A stretch of 64,000 bases of DNA from Zychaea mexicana (Eukaryota > Mucoromycota > Mucoromycetes > Mucorales > Lichtheimiaceae): contig NW_026516720.1 in NCBI RefSeq assembly GCF_025766255.1, positions 220,530 to 284,529 of the forward strand, written 5' to 3'. This document shows positions 9,194-21,038 of this stretch, in pieces. Both the position numbers and the translations under genes were made by a program. Under the pieces are notes generated by a model. That model was not told where the DNA came from. It did not search any database and saw only the letters and a program-made list of their open reading frames with translations. How positions within the stretch are numbered: position 1 is the first letter of the stretch; each line of letters starts with the position of its first letter.

Positions 9194-11393
9194 TTAACGA
9201 CATTGCTTTGAATGCACACCTAAACATCGTGTACAGAATCCAGTCGTACTGCATTTTGCACACCCTTTTCGACAGTTCTTGCAAACATTCCGTTTACGCA
9301 TTTTGCCACCAGTTTTCCGTTCCAACACAAAGCATTTGCAGTGGGCCAAGCCTGCGTCATTCACACAGTCTCGACACCATTGCCCAAGGCATCCTCCAGC
9401 ACAGCCTGTCAAATCACACGTAGGGCATGCGACCTTGCCACACCTTGAGCACTGGTTGGATATGTATCCACCATCGTTTGCGCGGCATTGTACGTGATAT
9501 ACACCCTGGCACTTCTCACAAGGCTTCTTTGCATCAACGCACGCTTGACTATGTCGTTGGTTACAGATCGAAAGAGACTTTTCGCATTGCGAGCACTTTG
9601 TCGTTGTGATTTGAATCGATCTGGCACGACATTGAGGCATATTACACACACGTACAGCGCATCTAAGAGGCCATTGCGTACTGTTAAGATCTCTGCAAAT
9701 CGAAAGAAACAGTCGAGCACAAAAAGATGATGACTTACCGATCGCATTTTGGGGCACAGTTCGTACATTTGTGGATCGGCATAGGACCACATGCGACACA
9801 CATAAGCATAGGACCAGTTGCACCGCTATGGCAGAAATCGCACAAGTAACAATCGATCTGGATAGGCCTACTGGCCAATTGCTCTAACGCGGTCCGTATT
9901 ACTGCCACATCTTGTCCAAATGATTGTGGTGCATTTGGTTTGTTTTCTAATTCCTTTCTATCTATTCCACGTCGCAGCGCCTTGCCCAGCTCGATTTGTT
10001 CCAATTGAATTGGTGCACGTAGTTGACCCGTCGCTGCAATTTGCATCAGTTTTCCACCCAGAGGAAAAGAGTGAACTTGCCAGCATCCTTTAACCGAGAG
10101 TGTTCGCAGACTCAAGAAATTGAGTAGTACATGAACAACAGCATCGGCAGTGACGGCGGATCCATCCAAGTTTATCGTATATACAGCGTGGTACAGCTGA
10201 TACCCCATTAGCGTCTGTGTCATGGCGTAAATCATGCCGGTGTCCACTTTGTATAGATCGTGGCGCGAAAACCAGATATGTCGCCAAGTGGGAGGACGGA
10301 ACATGGCCTGACGAAATGAGCGACAAACACTTCCGAGTCGAACGCGCGTCCGTGCATCGAGAAAGCGGCCAATGTTTGTCAAGACAGCGGGTGGAAAAGC
10401 AGCCAGTGTTTGTGGTCGTGGCTGCCATTGGCCTTGTGGTGAATGCACGAGCTTCTCGGTAATCGATGAAAGCGAACGTTGGGAGAGGAGTTGGATCGAT
10501 TCTGGGCGCATTGCACGTACGCGCTGTGGCCCGCCGTGTTCAATTTCAGTCAATATTAGAGTCTCAATGGTTCCGTTCGATTCGACTGGTACTGAGTATT
10601 GTTGTTGAGAATAGCTTGAGTAACTTGTCATTGGTGGAGGAGACATGACATAATTCTGTTGTTGTTGCTGTTGCTGTGGATAGTCGACAGGGATGTTTGC
10701 CATATTTAAGCTCGGAGGAGGGGGTGTGGACATGGAACGTTGTTCTTGTGAATAACCGGGACATCCGATCATTGGTGCTGTGTGTGATGATATTATTTGC
10801 TGCTGTTGAGGTTGTGCATAATGATAGGAAACTTGCGCCATACTTGGCGCAGGGGGCGTGGATACAGGTTGTTCATGAGGTCTAGTAGAGAAATAGCCAT
10901 CTGGAGGAAGGCTAGTTGAAACTGATAGTGCTTGTATTGCTTTTATTGGTACAGTAGCAGTTGTCTCTGGTTGTGGCGGTGATGATTGCACGGGTAATGG
11001 AGGGATAGCTCCATTGGTATGAGGCTGCGAAGGTCTGCGTTTGGTCGATGACGATTGAAAAGCAGCAGCAGTAGTTGATGTTACTGTGTCGGCAAACGAT
11101 ATATTAAGTGTCGGCGACGGGATGGTAATATCCTTTGGATTGTCTGGCTTTTGCATAACGGTTGCTGTTCCCTTGTTGTCGCGATTGGGCGCGAGACTGG
11201 ACAATCCTGAGCGTGCCGCAATGTAGGCCACATCAGCTTCACACAAACGATCGAGTGGTACGGCGATCATGCCGCCACCTTGTTTACGCAATTTTACTTT
11301 AGTGTTTTGAAACAAGCCTACATAAGCCGCCTCGACTTCAAATTTTCCGTCGTTGCCGGTCCATATTCTCACTGATTGTTGTGTGTCCGTCAT
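9194..11393 (-). CDS. SHD1 + F-box + Cys-rich (zinc-binding) protein
   Basis: Two exons, 11393-9739 and 9692-9194, with consensus splice sites (cg|gtaagt..tgcag|a) in phase: 717 residues. Residues about 6-65 (VRIWTGNDGKFEVEAAYVGL.., ..IAVPLDRLCEADVAYI) match the SLA1 homology domain 1, a peptide/ubiquitin-binding domain of endocytic adaptors. Residues 66-330 are low complexity with Q-, P- and ST-rich stretches. An F-box follows (AAFPPAVLTNIGRFLDART..RLGSVCRSFRQAMF..W), then leucine-rich-repeat-like segments (YTINLDGSAV, LRTLSVKGCWQV). The last 200 residues carry many CxxC pairs (CYLCDFCHSG, CVACGP, CTNC, CSQC, CEKC, CSRCGK..CPTC, CKNC..CAKC) and should bind several zinc ions. Known of the domains: F-box links SKP1-cullin ligases to substrates. 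Target unknown. Confidence 0.85.
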
Positions 11394-13645
11394 CCGTGCA
11401 TTAAGTAAAAGTGAAGAAGAGTAAAGAAAAGAGAGTAAAAAAGTGAAAAAGCCGGAAAAGAAATATGAGGAGGTGGGAGATGCTTATCTGTACTACCTTG
11501 GCAAATCCTTCACGACAGTCAGTCGATCCTACTTGCCTTCGTTATGCTCTTGGTTGCACAAAGAAGCGGAGGACTCTGACGCCCTTTCAATAGATATTGC
11601 GTGTCATTTACTGTATACCAGAGATTAGCTTCCTTTTTATGAGGAAGCATAACAAAACGAAGCAAACTCTGCTTGAATTTTTTTGGCTCCCTGACAGTTA
11701 CGCCCATCTTTAATAATTATGATCCCAAAACTGCGAGCCGTATAACCCACACCAACAACAAAAACAGACTTACACAGTCATTATTCGCTTCCCGCTCATT
11801 CTTTTCTTTTTGTGTATTGCCATGGCACTGATCTTTACAATATGCTCAATCACCAAGATTGAAGACAGAGTACTGCAGCCCATAGTGATAGTATGTAAAG
11901 ATTAATGGATACTGGAAACGCTTAGTACAAAGTGATGGTTGTGTACTAGTCGTAATAGCCATTGCTTTAAGCGTCTTTTTTAATCCACCTTGTTACTTGA
12001 AAGTATACCGCCTCTTAGTATGGTGGTAAGCTGGATTCTCTAAAAAAAAGTTAGCATATCGTGTATATTGTTATACTAGTGCAATGACACCCACTTACAA
12101 AGCCATCCACACCATCTCATTGGTCTTCCAGGAACGTAAACATCCCGGCAGCAAGTTGTAGAATGGGTTTGTCCAGATTCAGTCGCAGCGGTAAAGGTCA
12201 GTATCGAGACGAGAATGACAAACTTCACTGATTATGGCCGCACCTTGTTGTACGGATCGTTTATTCCTAATCAAGCTGATAACTGCTATAAGCCGCTACC
12301 TGTATCCTGGTGGAACCAGTAAGGCATATGGGCGTCACGGTGTACATTACGGTAAGGAGCGAAGTCCCTCTTCAATCATACTTTTGTTGATTCGAAAAGC
12401 CGTTCATTATTTGAGTAAATGCTACTTTAAACTACCCTATATTGTGGACAAATATATCCGAAACAACATAAAATGGGATAAAAGATGCGCAATCCATTAT
12501 TTACATTAACGCGTTCCCCAATTTTATCCTTCTTCGACGTTTCCCTATCTTCTTCACATTGACCTAATATTTCCTACGTTTGAGGAAGGTAAGCGAGAAA
12601 CATGAATTCATTTCATCATAGCACATTAACAATAGTAATATTTGGGAATTGTAAGCTACTTTCTCTCACTTGTTATGTACAGTTTTATCAAAGTAGAACC
12701 ATAACAAGTAAATAGCTACCCTGAAACATTAGAACGCTTAACGTTTGATGTCGCGATGCCTCTTTTGACACATTAGGCTACGATGTACTTCTCATAATGC
12801 CAACATTGCAGACGATTAAAGCGATGCAAAAAAGATTCCACCATCAACAGAACCACTATCTGTATCACACCTTCACTTGCTGTAGCCAGCAACCCAATTA
12901 CTCGCCGAACTAGCGTTCTTCATAGCTTCCGAATCATCGCCATCGACATAAATGCTACTGAGCTACTCCCAGGTTTGAAATCATTGACAATAATGAACCA
13001 CAAAGAGGTTTGAATAATAACGGCTTTGCGTGAGATAGCCTTGAGCATGCTGTTTTGTCCCGCATGTATATTTGCGACGATACCAAAAAAAGCAGTTGAC
13101 ATATTGTTTGTAATTCTTTATGATGCTAGCACAGCACAAAAAGTCAGTGATGCCCTTCCTTTACTTTTCTAAGAAAAGTATGTCACTCTCTGTTCTACCG
13201 AATTTGACCCACTTGGCTTGGCTGAGACAAAGGTCGGCCCTCACCAGTGTATAAAGTTCGGTTGGGCAAGGCAGCACCATTTAGGTCGGAAAATTTTTAT
13301 GTTCTCCTACAAAACAAATCTTCTACTATAGGGAACGTATTTCTTAGATGTATTTCCCCCCTTCGCTCCCCTCCGAGGCGAACAATTAATATGTATATTT
13401 ACTTAAATTGAGCTAATAGTATTTGGAAGGTGCTGTTATGACGTTTTATTAGCATACTATTTTTGTATGCAGAAATGCAGCATATATCGTGGGTGAAACC
13501 GACCTTTTCTTTTTTGACATGCACTCTGCTATGCAAAACTACTTGCGTGCATAGAAAATCCCAGTACAAAACTTTAAATAAACATACCAACGAAAGACGG
13601 GTTGTTTGTGTTGTTGTGCAAATAAACGAAAAACTCTTAAAACAG
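11394..13645. other. Long intergenic region, no convincing gene
   Basis: About 2.25 kb between the divergent SHD1/F-box gene and the first beta-glucosidase. Short frames (for example 11443-11628 and 12234-12509) show no domain and no splice support. A Kozak-like ATG at 11821 opens a short hydrophobic frame that meets a gtatgt donor near 11891 but has no convincing continuation. The length suggests regulatory DNA for the glucosidase cluster or an unrecognised degenerate gene. Confidence 0.4.
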
Positions 13646-13655
13646 ATATAAAAGG
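13646..13655 (+). promoter_or_regulatory. TATA box of beta-glucosidase 1
   Basis: ATATAAAAGG, 41 bases upstream of the ATG at 13696; a strong TATA fits an inducible secreted hydrolase. Confidence 0.6.
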
Positions 13656-13695
13656 ATCCTAAATTTGCAAAGCTTATTGGATCACAAAAAGAACC

Positions 13696-16600
13696 ATGGC
13701 ACTTATAACTCGATATGCCCTACTATTACTGACTGCTGCATCATGCGCTCTCCACACGCTGGGACTGCCTACGACTGACGCTGCATCTGACAACACATTG
13801 ACTTGGGACGACGCATACACTAAAGCCAGATCAATTGTGCACCGCATGTCGCTCGAGCAAAAAGTTGGTTTGGCCACTGGGATGGGCTGGGAAAAGACCT
13901 TGTGTGTTGGCAACACCTATGCATCCACCAATCCCAATTTTCCTTCGCTTTGTTTACAAGATAGCCCGCTTGGTATCCGTTTTGCTGATAATGTAACTGC
14001 TGGTGTCTCGGGGATCACGGCCGCTGCTTCGTTCGACAAGGTAGCAATTCGCCAACGAGGCGAATATATGGCCTCTGAATTTAAAGCAAAGGGTGTTCAT
14101 TTTCAACTTGGTCCGAGCGTTGACATCATGCGTGCCCCTCAATCTGGCCGAGCGTGGGAAGGATTCGGCGAAGTATGCGTTGCAGTATATGTTCTTACCT
14201 GCTTTTACCGGAAATACTGACGTTTATACCATTTTATCCTAAAATGAATAGGATCCATGGTTATCCGGCGTTGCGGGCAGAGAAACAATTACGGGAATAC
14301 AAAGCCAGGGCGTCGTAAGTTATCGTCATCTCCAATACGGTGCTCCTTAAAACTAATTTATACTATGTTGCTTATCTTGTTTGCTTGTCACTTTTTGCAC
14401 AGATTGCTACTGTAAAACATTATATAGGAAACAGCCAAGAAACACACCGCACAACGGTATGTTACTTTCACTTCTTGCTAGACGATGTGTGACTATAATT
14501 GTATTATCTAATGCATGTATGACGCAAAAATATCATCTAGTCTTCATCTAATATTGACAAACGGACCCTGCACGAAGTCTGGACATGGCCATATGCGCGC
14601 GCGGTTGAAGCAGGTGTAGGTGCCATCATGTGTAGCTACAATCTGGTGGACGACACTTACGCCTGTGAGAATGACTATATACTGAACACAGTTTTGAAAA
14701 ATGAGATGGGCTTCCGCGGACTTGTGATGAGCGACTGGTAATATCATAGAATTTGAACAATTTCAGATCCAAAGTTGCTAACAGGTTGTATTATCATCAG
14801 GGGAGCCACCCACTCTACCGTGGAATCTGCAAATGCTGGACTTGATATGACCATGCCGGTATGCTGTTAATTACTGGTATAAACTAAGGATCGGTTTAAT
14901 TAAATACAAGGATAGCTTGTAATAATGTCTTTTACTGCTCCATAAATTTTCAATCCAGGGCGATATTCTAATGGGAGATGGTTTTACGTACTTTGGTGCA
15001 AATCTTACAAAGGCAGTTCAAGACGGTCAAGTATCCGATGATCGAGTAAGCTAATATGTTTTGCTTTCTCCTTACCGCAGTTAATTGAATCTAATTTTGA
15101 TTTTCTAAATAGGTAACTGACATGGCATTGCGCATTACAGCGGCATATTACAAAGTAAGCTCTAACATCAGAGAAAAATAGGATAAAAAATACTGATATA
15201 TAATGACGAATGTCTAGATGCGTCAAGACGAAGGTTATCCAGATACAACGTTAAACACATTCAACAGAAGTGAGGCTCCTGAGGTCCTTGTGCAAGGCGA
15301 TCATGCCACGTTTGTTCGAGAAATCGGTGCCGCAGGTGTTGTACTTTTGCGTAATCAAGATAACATTTTACCACTCAAAACGAGCGACTTGAAGAAGATT
15401 GCTCTCATTGGTAGCCATGCAGGACCGATTCCTCAAGGGCTTAATGGTTGTCCAGATCAAAGCTGTGGAAGGGGGCATCTTGGTAAGTGTAATAATAATT
15501 AGTTATATAAAGCACAAAAGCAACACTTTTGCAAACAGCATCTGACGTCGTGCATGCAATGTTCTACTAGCCATGGGCTGGGGCTCTGGAACTGCTGGTA
15601 AGTGCGACTGAAACTTCTATTTTATCAAAAGTGGCGCTTTTTTAATGTGTAAACTAACCTATAATTGCAAATATATCCTTATCCGCACTGCAGACTTTCC
15701 GTATCTCATTACCCCAACTGATGGTATTACTGCTCGTGCGGGAGGCAACCTCAAATTAGTACATACCTACGATGACTACGATCTTGATGGCGCTAGGGAG
15801 CTGGCAGCCGATGCTGATATTGCCATTGTATTTGCAATGGCTGATGCTGGTGAAGAATATATCGTTGTTAACGGTAACAATGATCGTCAAAATCTGTCAC
15901 TCTGGAATAATGGTGATAATCTGGTAAATTTTTTTTATGAGCTTCGCACACTTTTTTTGGTTTTGAGAAGAAAAGGCTGACCTTGACTCTATATAGATTC
16001 AAGCAGTCTCCGAAGTGAACGATAATGTTATTGTGGTTATCAATGCCGTTGGGCCAGTGCTTATGCCTTGGATCGATCATGAAAATATTAAGGCTGTTGT
16101 TTGGCCGGGCCTTGCCGGTCAAGAATCCGGTAACTCTTTGGCTGACGTCTTATTTGGTGATGTAAATCCGTCAGGTCGCCTACCGTACACCATTGCTCGT
16201 AATAAGGACGACTATGGTGCACATATTTCAAGCGATGCCGAGGTAAATTTACATTCTCCTTTTGCTTATACAGTCGTTGATCAGAAGGAAAAGGGTAAAG
16301 CACATTGATAAGTAAAATGCGCATTTGTTGTAATGATAGCTCGATTACTCCGAAAAACTATTGGTAGGATATAAATGGTTCGATGCCAAAGGAATTGATC
16401 CTTTGTTCGAATTTGGCTATGGCCTATCGTACACCAACTTTGAGTACAGTGGCCTGAGCGCCAGGGTTACCAGAAAGCAGGGTGCCGGTGCCCAGGTTAT
16501 TGCAAGTATTACTCTCAGTAATACTGGTGATCGCGATGGTGCAGAAATTCCACAAGCATATATTGCTTTCCCTAAATCAGCTGGTGAACCCCCAAAGCTA

Positions 16601-16789
16601 CTTCGAGGATTTCAGAAGGTCTTTCTCCAGGCAGGAGAGCAGAAAGCGATTGACTTTGAATTTACCGAAAAAGAATTGAGTGTATGGGATGAAGAATCGG
16701 AAATGTGGAAACACAGTGAAGGCGAATTTACAGTCCATATTGGTGCAAGCAGCCGTGATATTCGGGCATCTGCTTCGTTTATAATCTAA
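13696..16789 (+). CDS. Secreted GH3 beta-glucosidase, copy 1
   Basis: Releases glucose from the non-reducing end of beta-glucosides such as cellobiose, outside the cell. Twelve exons: 13696-14172, 14252-14314, 14403-14456, 14541-14737, 14801-14858, 14959-15045, 15113-15154, 15218-15482, 15571-15597, 15694-15923, 15997-16242 and 16340-16789. They give 731 residues without a break. A signal peptide opens the protein (LLLLTAASCALHTLG). The GH3 N-domain includes SPLGIRF, GPSVDIMR, VKHYIGNSQE and the nucleophile loop VMSDWGATHS; the nucleophile is Asp263 by my count. The C-domain has AAGVVLLRNQ..LPL and WPGLAGQESGNSLADVLFGDVNPSGRLPYT. A fibronectin-III-like domain (FEFGYGLSYTNF..SNTGDRDGAEIPQAYI) ends it. 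It is the head of a three-copy tandem array. Confidence 0.95.
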
Positions 16790-16929
16790 AGTCTGTTTTT
16801 CCATTCTAGAATGTGATATTTACGAGCATTTCCCCTCGTATCTCTTTTCATGTTCTGTAATATAAACAAATAGAAGATATATCTAGCTCCTGAATCTCTA
16901 AAACAATACGGTATCAGAACATGTGGTGA

Positions 16930-16962
16930 AGGGGCGGTAAGGGGTGCATCACTCTATAAAGG
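16930..16962 (+). promoter_or_regulatory. AGGGG (STRE-like) pair and TATA box of beta-glucosidase 2
   Basis: Two AGGGG motifs at 16930-16934 and 16940-16944, the core of fungal stress-response elements, precede TATAAAGG at 16955-16962, 81 bases before the ATG at 17043. Binding is inference from motif only. Confidence 0.45.
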
Positions 16963-17042
16963 AGTGCAAACGGTGGAAGAGATCTCGTACTTGGCATATT
17001 TTCTTTTGTTACTTTTCTTGATATTCCCTACTCAGCAACTTA

Positions 17043-19860
17043 ATGAACAACCCGAAAGTGTGGCTCGTATTGCTACTTGCCGCTATCTCGCTAGTACTCG
17101 CAAAAGAGCGTTCATGGGATGAGGCGTACGCTATCGCACACTCGCTTGTAGCGCAGATGACCATTGCGGAAAAGGTCAATATCACTACTGGTTTAAAAAA
17201 TGGAAAAACCTGCACAGGCAACACGGGAGGATCAGCGAATTTCCCGTCGCTCTGTTTGAATGATGGCCCTTTAGGTATACGGGGCTCAACTAAGACAAGT
17301 GCCTTTGTTGCTGGCATTAATGCGGCAGCCTCATTTGATCGGGAAATGATACGACAACGCGGTGTAGACATTGCACAAGAGTTTCGTGGTAAAGGGATCA
17401 ATATTTGGCTTGGCCCCAGTGCAGACTTGCTTCGTATCCCTCGCGCAGGCAGAAATTGGGAATCCTTTGGCGAGGTAAAGTAGTGATATACTGCTATTTC
17501 TCAAAAGATCAAATGACCAAACAACGGCCGGCTAATGCATTTACAAAAAAACCTTCTTAGGACCCGGTGCTCAGCGGTATCGCAGTTAGTGAAACGATTA
17601 AAGGCGCTCAAAGTCAGGGTGTCGTAAGTTATCTCCAGATACAAGGCTCAAACATCGCAGTGTGACTTTTGAAAGTGAATGACCCGGGTGTTTTAGATCG
17701 CCACTGTCAAGCATTATGCTGTCTACAATCAAGAAACGTTTCGAGAACATGCAAGTAGAGAATGATATGATGTGGTATTAAGACGGAATGTGCTCTTTCT
17801 TAATCAAGTGGAATTTTTCCTGCGTAGATGTCAAGCAACATAGATGAGCGAACGCTACAAGAGTTATATTTGTGGCCGATTGCACGAGCTGTCGAAGCAC
17901 AAGTCGGCTCTGTCATGTGTGCCTATAACAAAATTAACAACGTCTATGCGTGCGAAAACGACGAGTTGCTCTCCCGCATCCTCCGTGACGAGATGGGATT
18001 CAGAGGATGCGTGCAGAGCGATTGGGGAGCTACGCATTCAACTGCAAAAGCTGCTAATGCTGGGCTTGATATGGAAATGATGCAGTCGTGGAACGCAGTA
18101 TATTTTGGTGACAAGCTAAGAGCTGCTGTTGACGATGGAAAAGTATCAAACCAAAGGGTAAGAAAAGAAAATCGGTTGCGCGGTTGGACGACTTTATAAA
18201 TTAAATTGCATATAACAGCTTAACCTCATGGTTGAGCGTATCGTAGCTACTTATTACAAGGTAAAAACAAAAAAAAAGCAGCGTTACTATAATCACCGAA
18301 AGCCTACTAATACCATGATTCAGTTTGGCCAAGATAAAGTAGGTTAACACGTACAAAAGAGACAGTCTGAGCAATAGACTGATCTTCATTGTCGTGCAGG
18401 ATTACCCAGTAGTACAAATAAACACCGCCAATCCGTCAAAAGACCCAGGCGTAAATGTACAAGGAAATCATAAAGATGGCATCCGTAAAATAGGGGCTGC
18501 CTCAACTGTGTTGTTACGAAATGACGGCGGGATACTCCCTCTTCGTGGTGATAAACTGTCAGAGAAAAGAATAGTGGTCGCAGGCACTGATGCTGGGGCA
18601 GGGTTATTGTATGGTCAGCATGAATATAACCAGATTTACACAATTAGCTAACCAAAACGATAAATTTATTAGACCACCCAATTTGTGCCCTTTGCACATG
18701 TGCGACACTGGTACAACTTCTATGGGAGGAGGATCAGGATCAGCGTACATGCCGTACCTTGTAACCGTAAGTTGAAGATTTACAGACATAGAATCTTTTT
18801 GGTGCTAACAGTGGCTTTATTAATATTATTTTGCGGCCATAAGCCATTGCAAGGTATTACTGAACGCGCAAAAAAAGAAGCGATTCAAGTACAAGCGATT
18901 TTACAAGATGTCAGCCCTGTATCCGATCTCCTTACTATCATCTCAACTACTGTATCGCCAACCGACACATGTATCGTTTTCGGCAGCGCTTATTCGATGG
19001 AGGCTTTCGATCGGCCTATCCATGGTGTAGATCCATTAGACGTTCCTATCGTAAGTGGTTACAATGTCTAGAAAAGAGACTGTGTCTAACTTTGCTGAAC
19101 TGTTTAGATCGAACATATCTCAAATGTTTGTGAGAACACAGTTCTAGTGATACATGCAATTGGGCCGATTGACCTTCCTTTCGCGGACCATCCAAATATC
19201 AAAGCAATTGTGTGGGCAGGTCTCCCAGGCCAAGAAACCGGGAATTCTCTGGCAGATATCTTATTTGGGGATGTCAACCCCTCTGGTCGACTGCCTTATA
19301 CGATAGCAAAACAACACCAAGATTATCCCGCGGACGTATCTTTGAAATTACAGGTAACGATGATATTCTATTTCTGGGTCCCGACTCTAAAACATTTGGT
19401 TTTTCCTGCGTAGGTTCCTTACAATGAAAAGCTGTTGCTGGGCTATCGATGGTTTGATGCAAAAGGAATCGACCCATTGTTTGAATTTGGCTTTGGATTA
19501 TCATACACGACTTTCACCTATGGCCAGCTTGCAGTTAATGTGATTCGCGGAGAAAAACCGGAGGTGGAAGCTCATATTTCGATACGGAATAGCGGCAAAG
19601 TCGATGGAGCAGAAGTCGTTCAGGCGTACCTTTCCTTCCCCGCAAGCGTTGGCGAACCGCCCAAGGTGTTGCGCGGTTTCGAGAAGATTTTTTTAACTAA
19701 GGACGAACAAAAGCCTGTAACGTTCCTATTCTCAAAGCAGGACCTTAGCATCTGGGATACGAAAGGTGGTGGATGGATTGTCCCTTCGCCTGGAACATTT
19801 ACGCTACATGTTGGAGCTAGCAGCCGTGATATTCGTTCATCTACCACCTTCGAGCTATAA
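17043..19860 (+). CDS. Secreted GH3 beta-glucosidase, copy 2
   Basis: Paralogue of the preceding gene with the same domain order. Ten exons: 17043-17474, 17561-17623, 17697-17750, 17828-18157, 18219-18260, 18400-18602, 18673-18766, 18844-19050, 19108-19353 and 19414-19860. They give 705 residues, uninterrupted. Signal peptide VWLVLLLAAISLVLA; nucleophile loop QSDWGATHS with Asp248 by my count; then WAGLPGQETGNSLADILFGDVNPSGRLPYT and a fibronectin-III-like end. Exons 2 and 3 have exactly the lengths of copy 1 (63 and 54 bases). The intron that splits the nucleophile loop in copy 1 is absent here. Intron 17751-17827 is best read as GC..AG (CAT|gcaagt): the alternative GT donor four bases later breaks the frame. 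Confidence 0.94.
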
Positions 19861-20064
19861 AATCCATATAGCGTGAGATACACTCTCGGACGAGAGAATA
19901 AGGGGAACAGATCATGTAAAAGAGCTATACGCGGATTGTGGTACCCGCGGAGCGTATCACGTACACAGATAAAGTAGAGCACTTTTAATAAAACTTATAT
20001 CACCCTTGGTGAATGATATCTGTTTTTTATACCTTTCCTTACAAAAAAAATCAATATTTTACAT
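19861..20064. other. Intergenic spacer of the glucosidase array
   Basis: Terminator/promoter region between copies 2 and 3. AATAAAA occurs at about 19987; no strong TATA box for copy 3. Confidence 0.35.
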
Positions 20065-20658
20065 AATGAGCTGTCGGTATCACTCCTTTTGCAATTAGCT
20101 TCGACTGCAGCAGTTTCATCTGTCGATGTACTTTCATGGGATGAGGCTTATGCCAAAGCCGACAAACTCGCTGAACAAATGTCACTGGATGATATCACGA
20201 AGCTTACCACGGGCAAAGGTCTTTTTATTGGCCCATGCATAGGCACAACGACCAGCATAACGAATCCTAATTTTCCTAGCCTCTGTCTTGCCGAATGATC
20301 CTTTGAGTGTTCGAGGCTCACCGTTTGTAAACGCATTCCCTGCAGAAATTATCATTGCTGCCTCCTTCGATAAAGAGTTGATGCGCCAGCGTGGCATTGA
20401 CGTGGGATCTGGGTTTCGGGGTAAAGGTGTCAGTCTTCAGTTAAGCCCATCGATGAACATTGCAAGAGTTGCCAAAGCTGGACGTAACTGGGTAGGATTT
20501 GGCGAAGTAAGTCTCAAACATGTTAAAGCATCTTGGTATGGTAAGCGCAAGAGGCAATAAACAGGACTGTTAATCTATACGTATCATATGTAGGATCCTT
20601 TCCTTTCAGCTGCAGCTGCAGCGGAAACTATAGTAGGAATCCAGAGCCAAGGCGTTGT
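20065..20658 (+). pseudogene. GH3 beta-glucosidase copy 3, 5' part (exons 1-2)
   Basis: Clear third copy: signal-peptide-like LSVSLLLQLASTAAVSS, DVLSWDEAYAKADKLAEQMS, ITNPNFPSLCL, LSVRGSPF, RQRGIDV, KGVSLQLSPSMNIARVAKAGRNWVGFGE, then exon 2 from 20595 (DPFLSAAAAAETIVGIQSQGV). It is broken by frame changes: the ATG at 20069 is out of frame with the signal peptide, and another shift lies near 20290 (CLAE/NDPL). Exon 2 ends at a gtaaat donor at 20659. The intron is interrupted at 20,699 by the MULE, and exon 3 resumes at 38,685. Confidence 0.88.
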
Positions 20659-20689
20659 AAATTTTTGCGTTGGGGTGACCTATCGTGCA

Positions 20690-20793
20690 CTAAAGAAAGG
20701 CTTTTGATACGGGCACCCCCTTCTCTTTTTAATCCTCATCGGGTTACACACATTCTATAAATATATACTTGTGAGGATGTCCGCAAGGATGTG
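20690..20793 (+). repeat. Left target duplication (20690-20698) and left MULE terminal inverted repeat
   Basis: CTAAAGAAA is followed by GGCTTTTGATACGG. This and the next roughly 95 bases match, in reverse complement, bases 38510-38636, including AATCCTCATC and CATAAATATATACTT-type blocks. An extra block of about 20 bases is present in the right copy. Confidence 0.85.
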
Positions 20794-21038
20794 TTCACTG
20801 GATGTGTTCACTTGTTATTGTTAATATATATCTTTCGATTGTATTAACAAAAGAGAACCATAAAAGGTACATGAAAAACATTCCTTAATGCTTTTCAAAC
20901 TTTCTAGGGTGTCTCTACGGATGTGTTTATGTGCAGTAGCTTTAATAAAGTATAATAAATGCTCCTCAATAAACAGTATACTTTGATATTATATCTTCAA
21001 CTTTCTACCTACGTTTATCACCCTACTATCTCAACACT

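Noticed and set aside
11443..12509. Short plus-strand frames between the F-box gene and GH3 copy 1
   Set aside because: No domain, no codon or splice support; lengths are as expected by chance.
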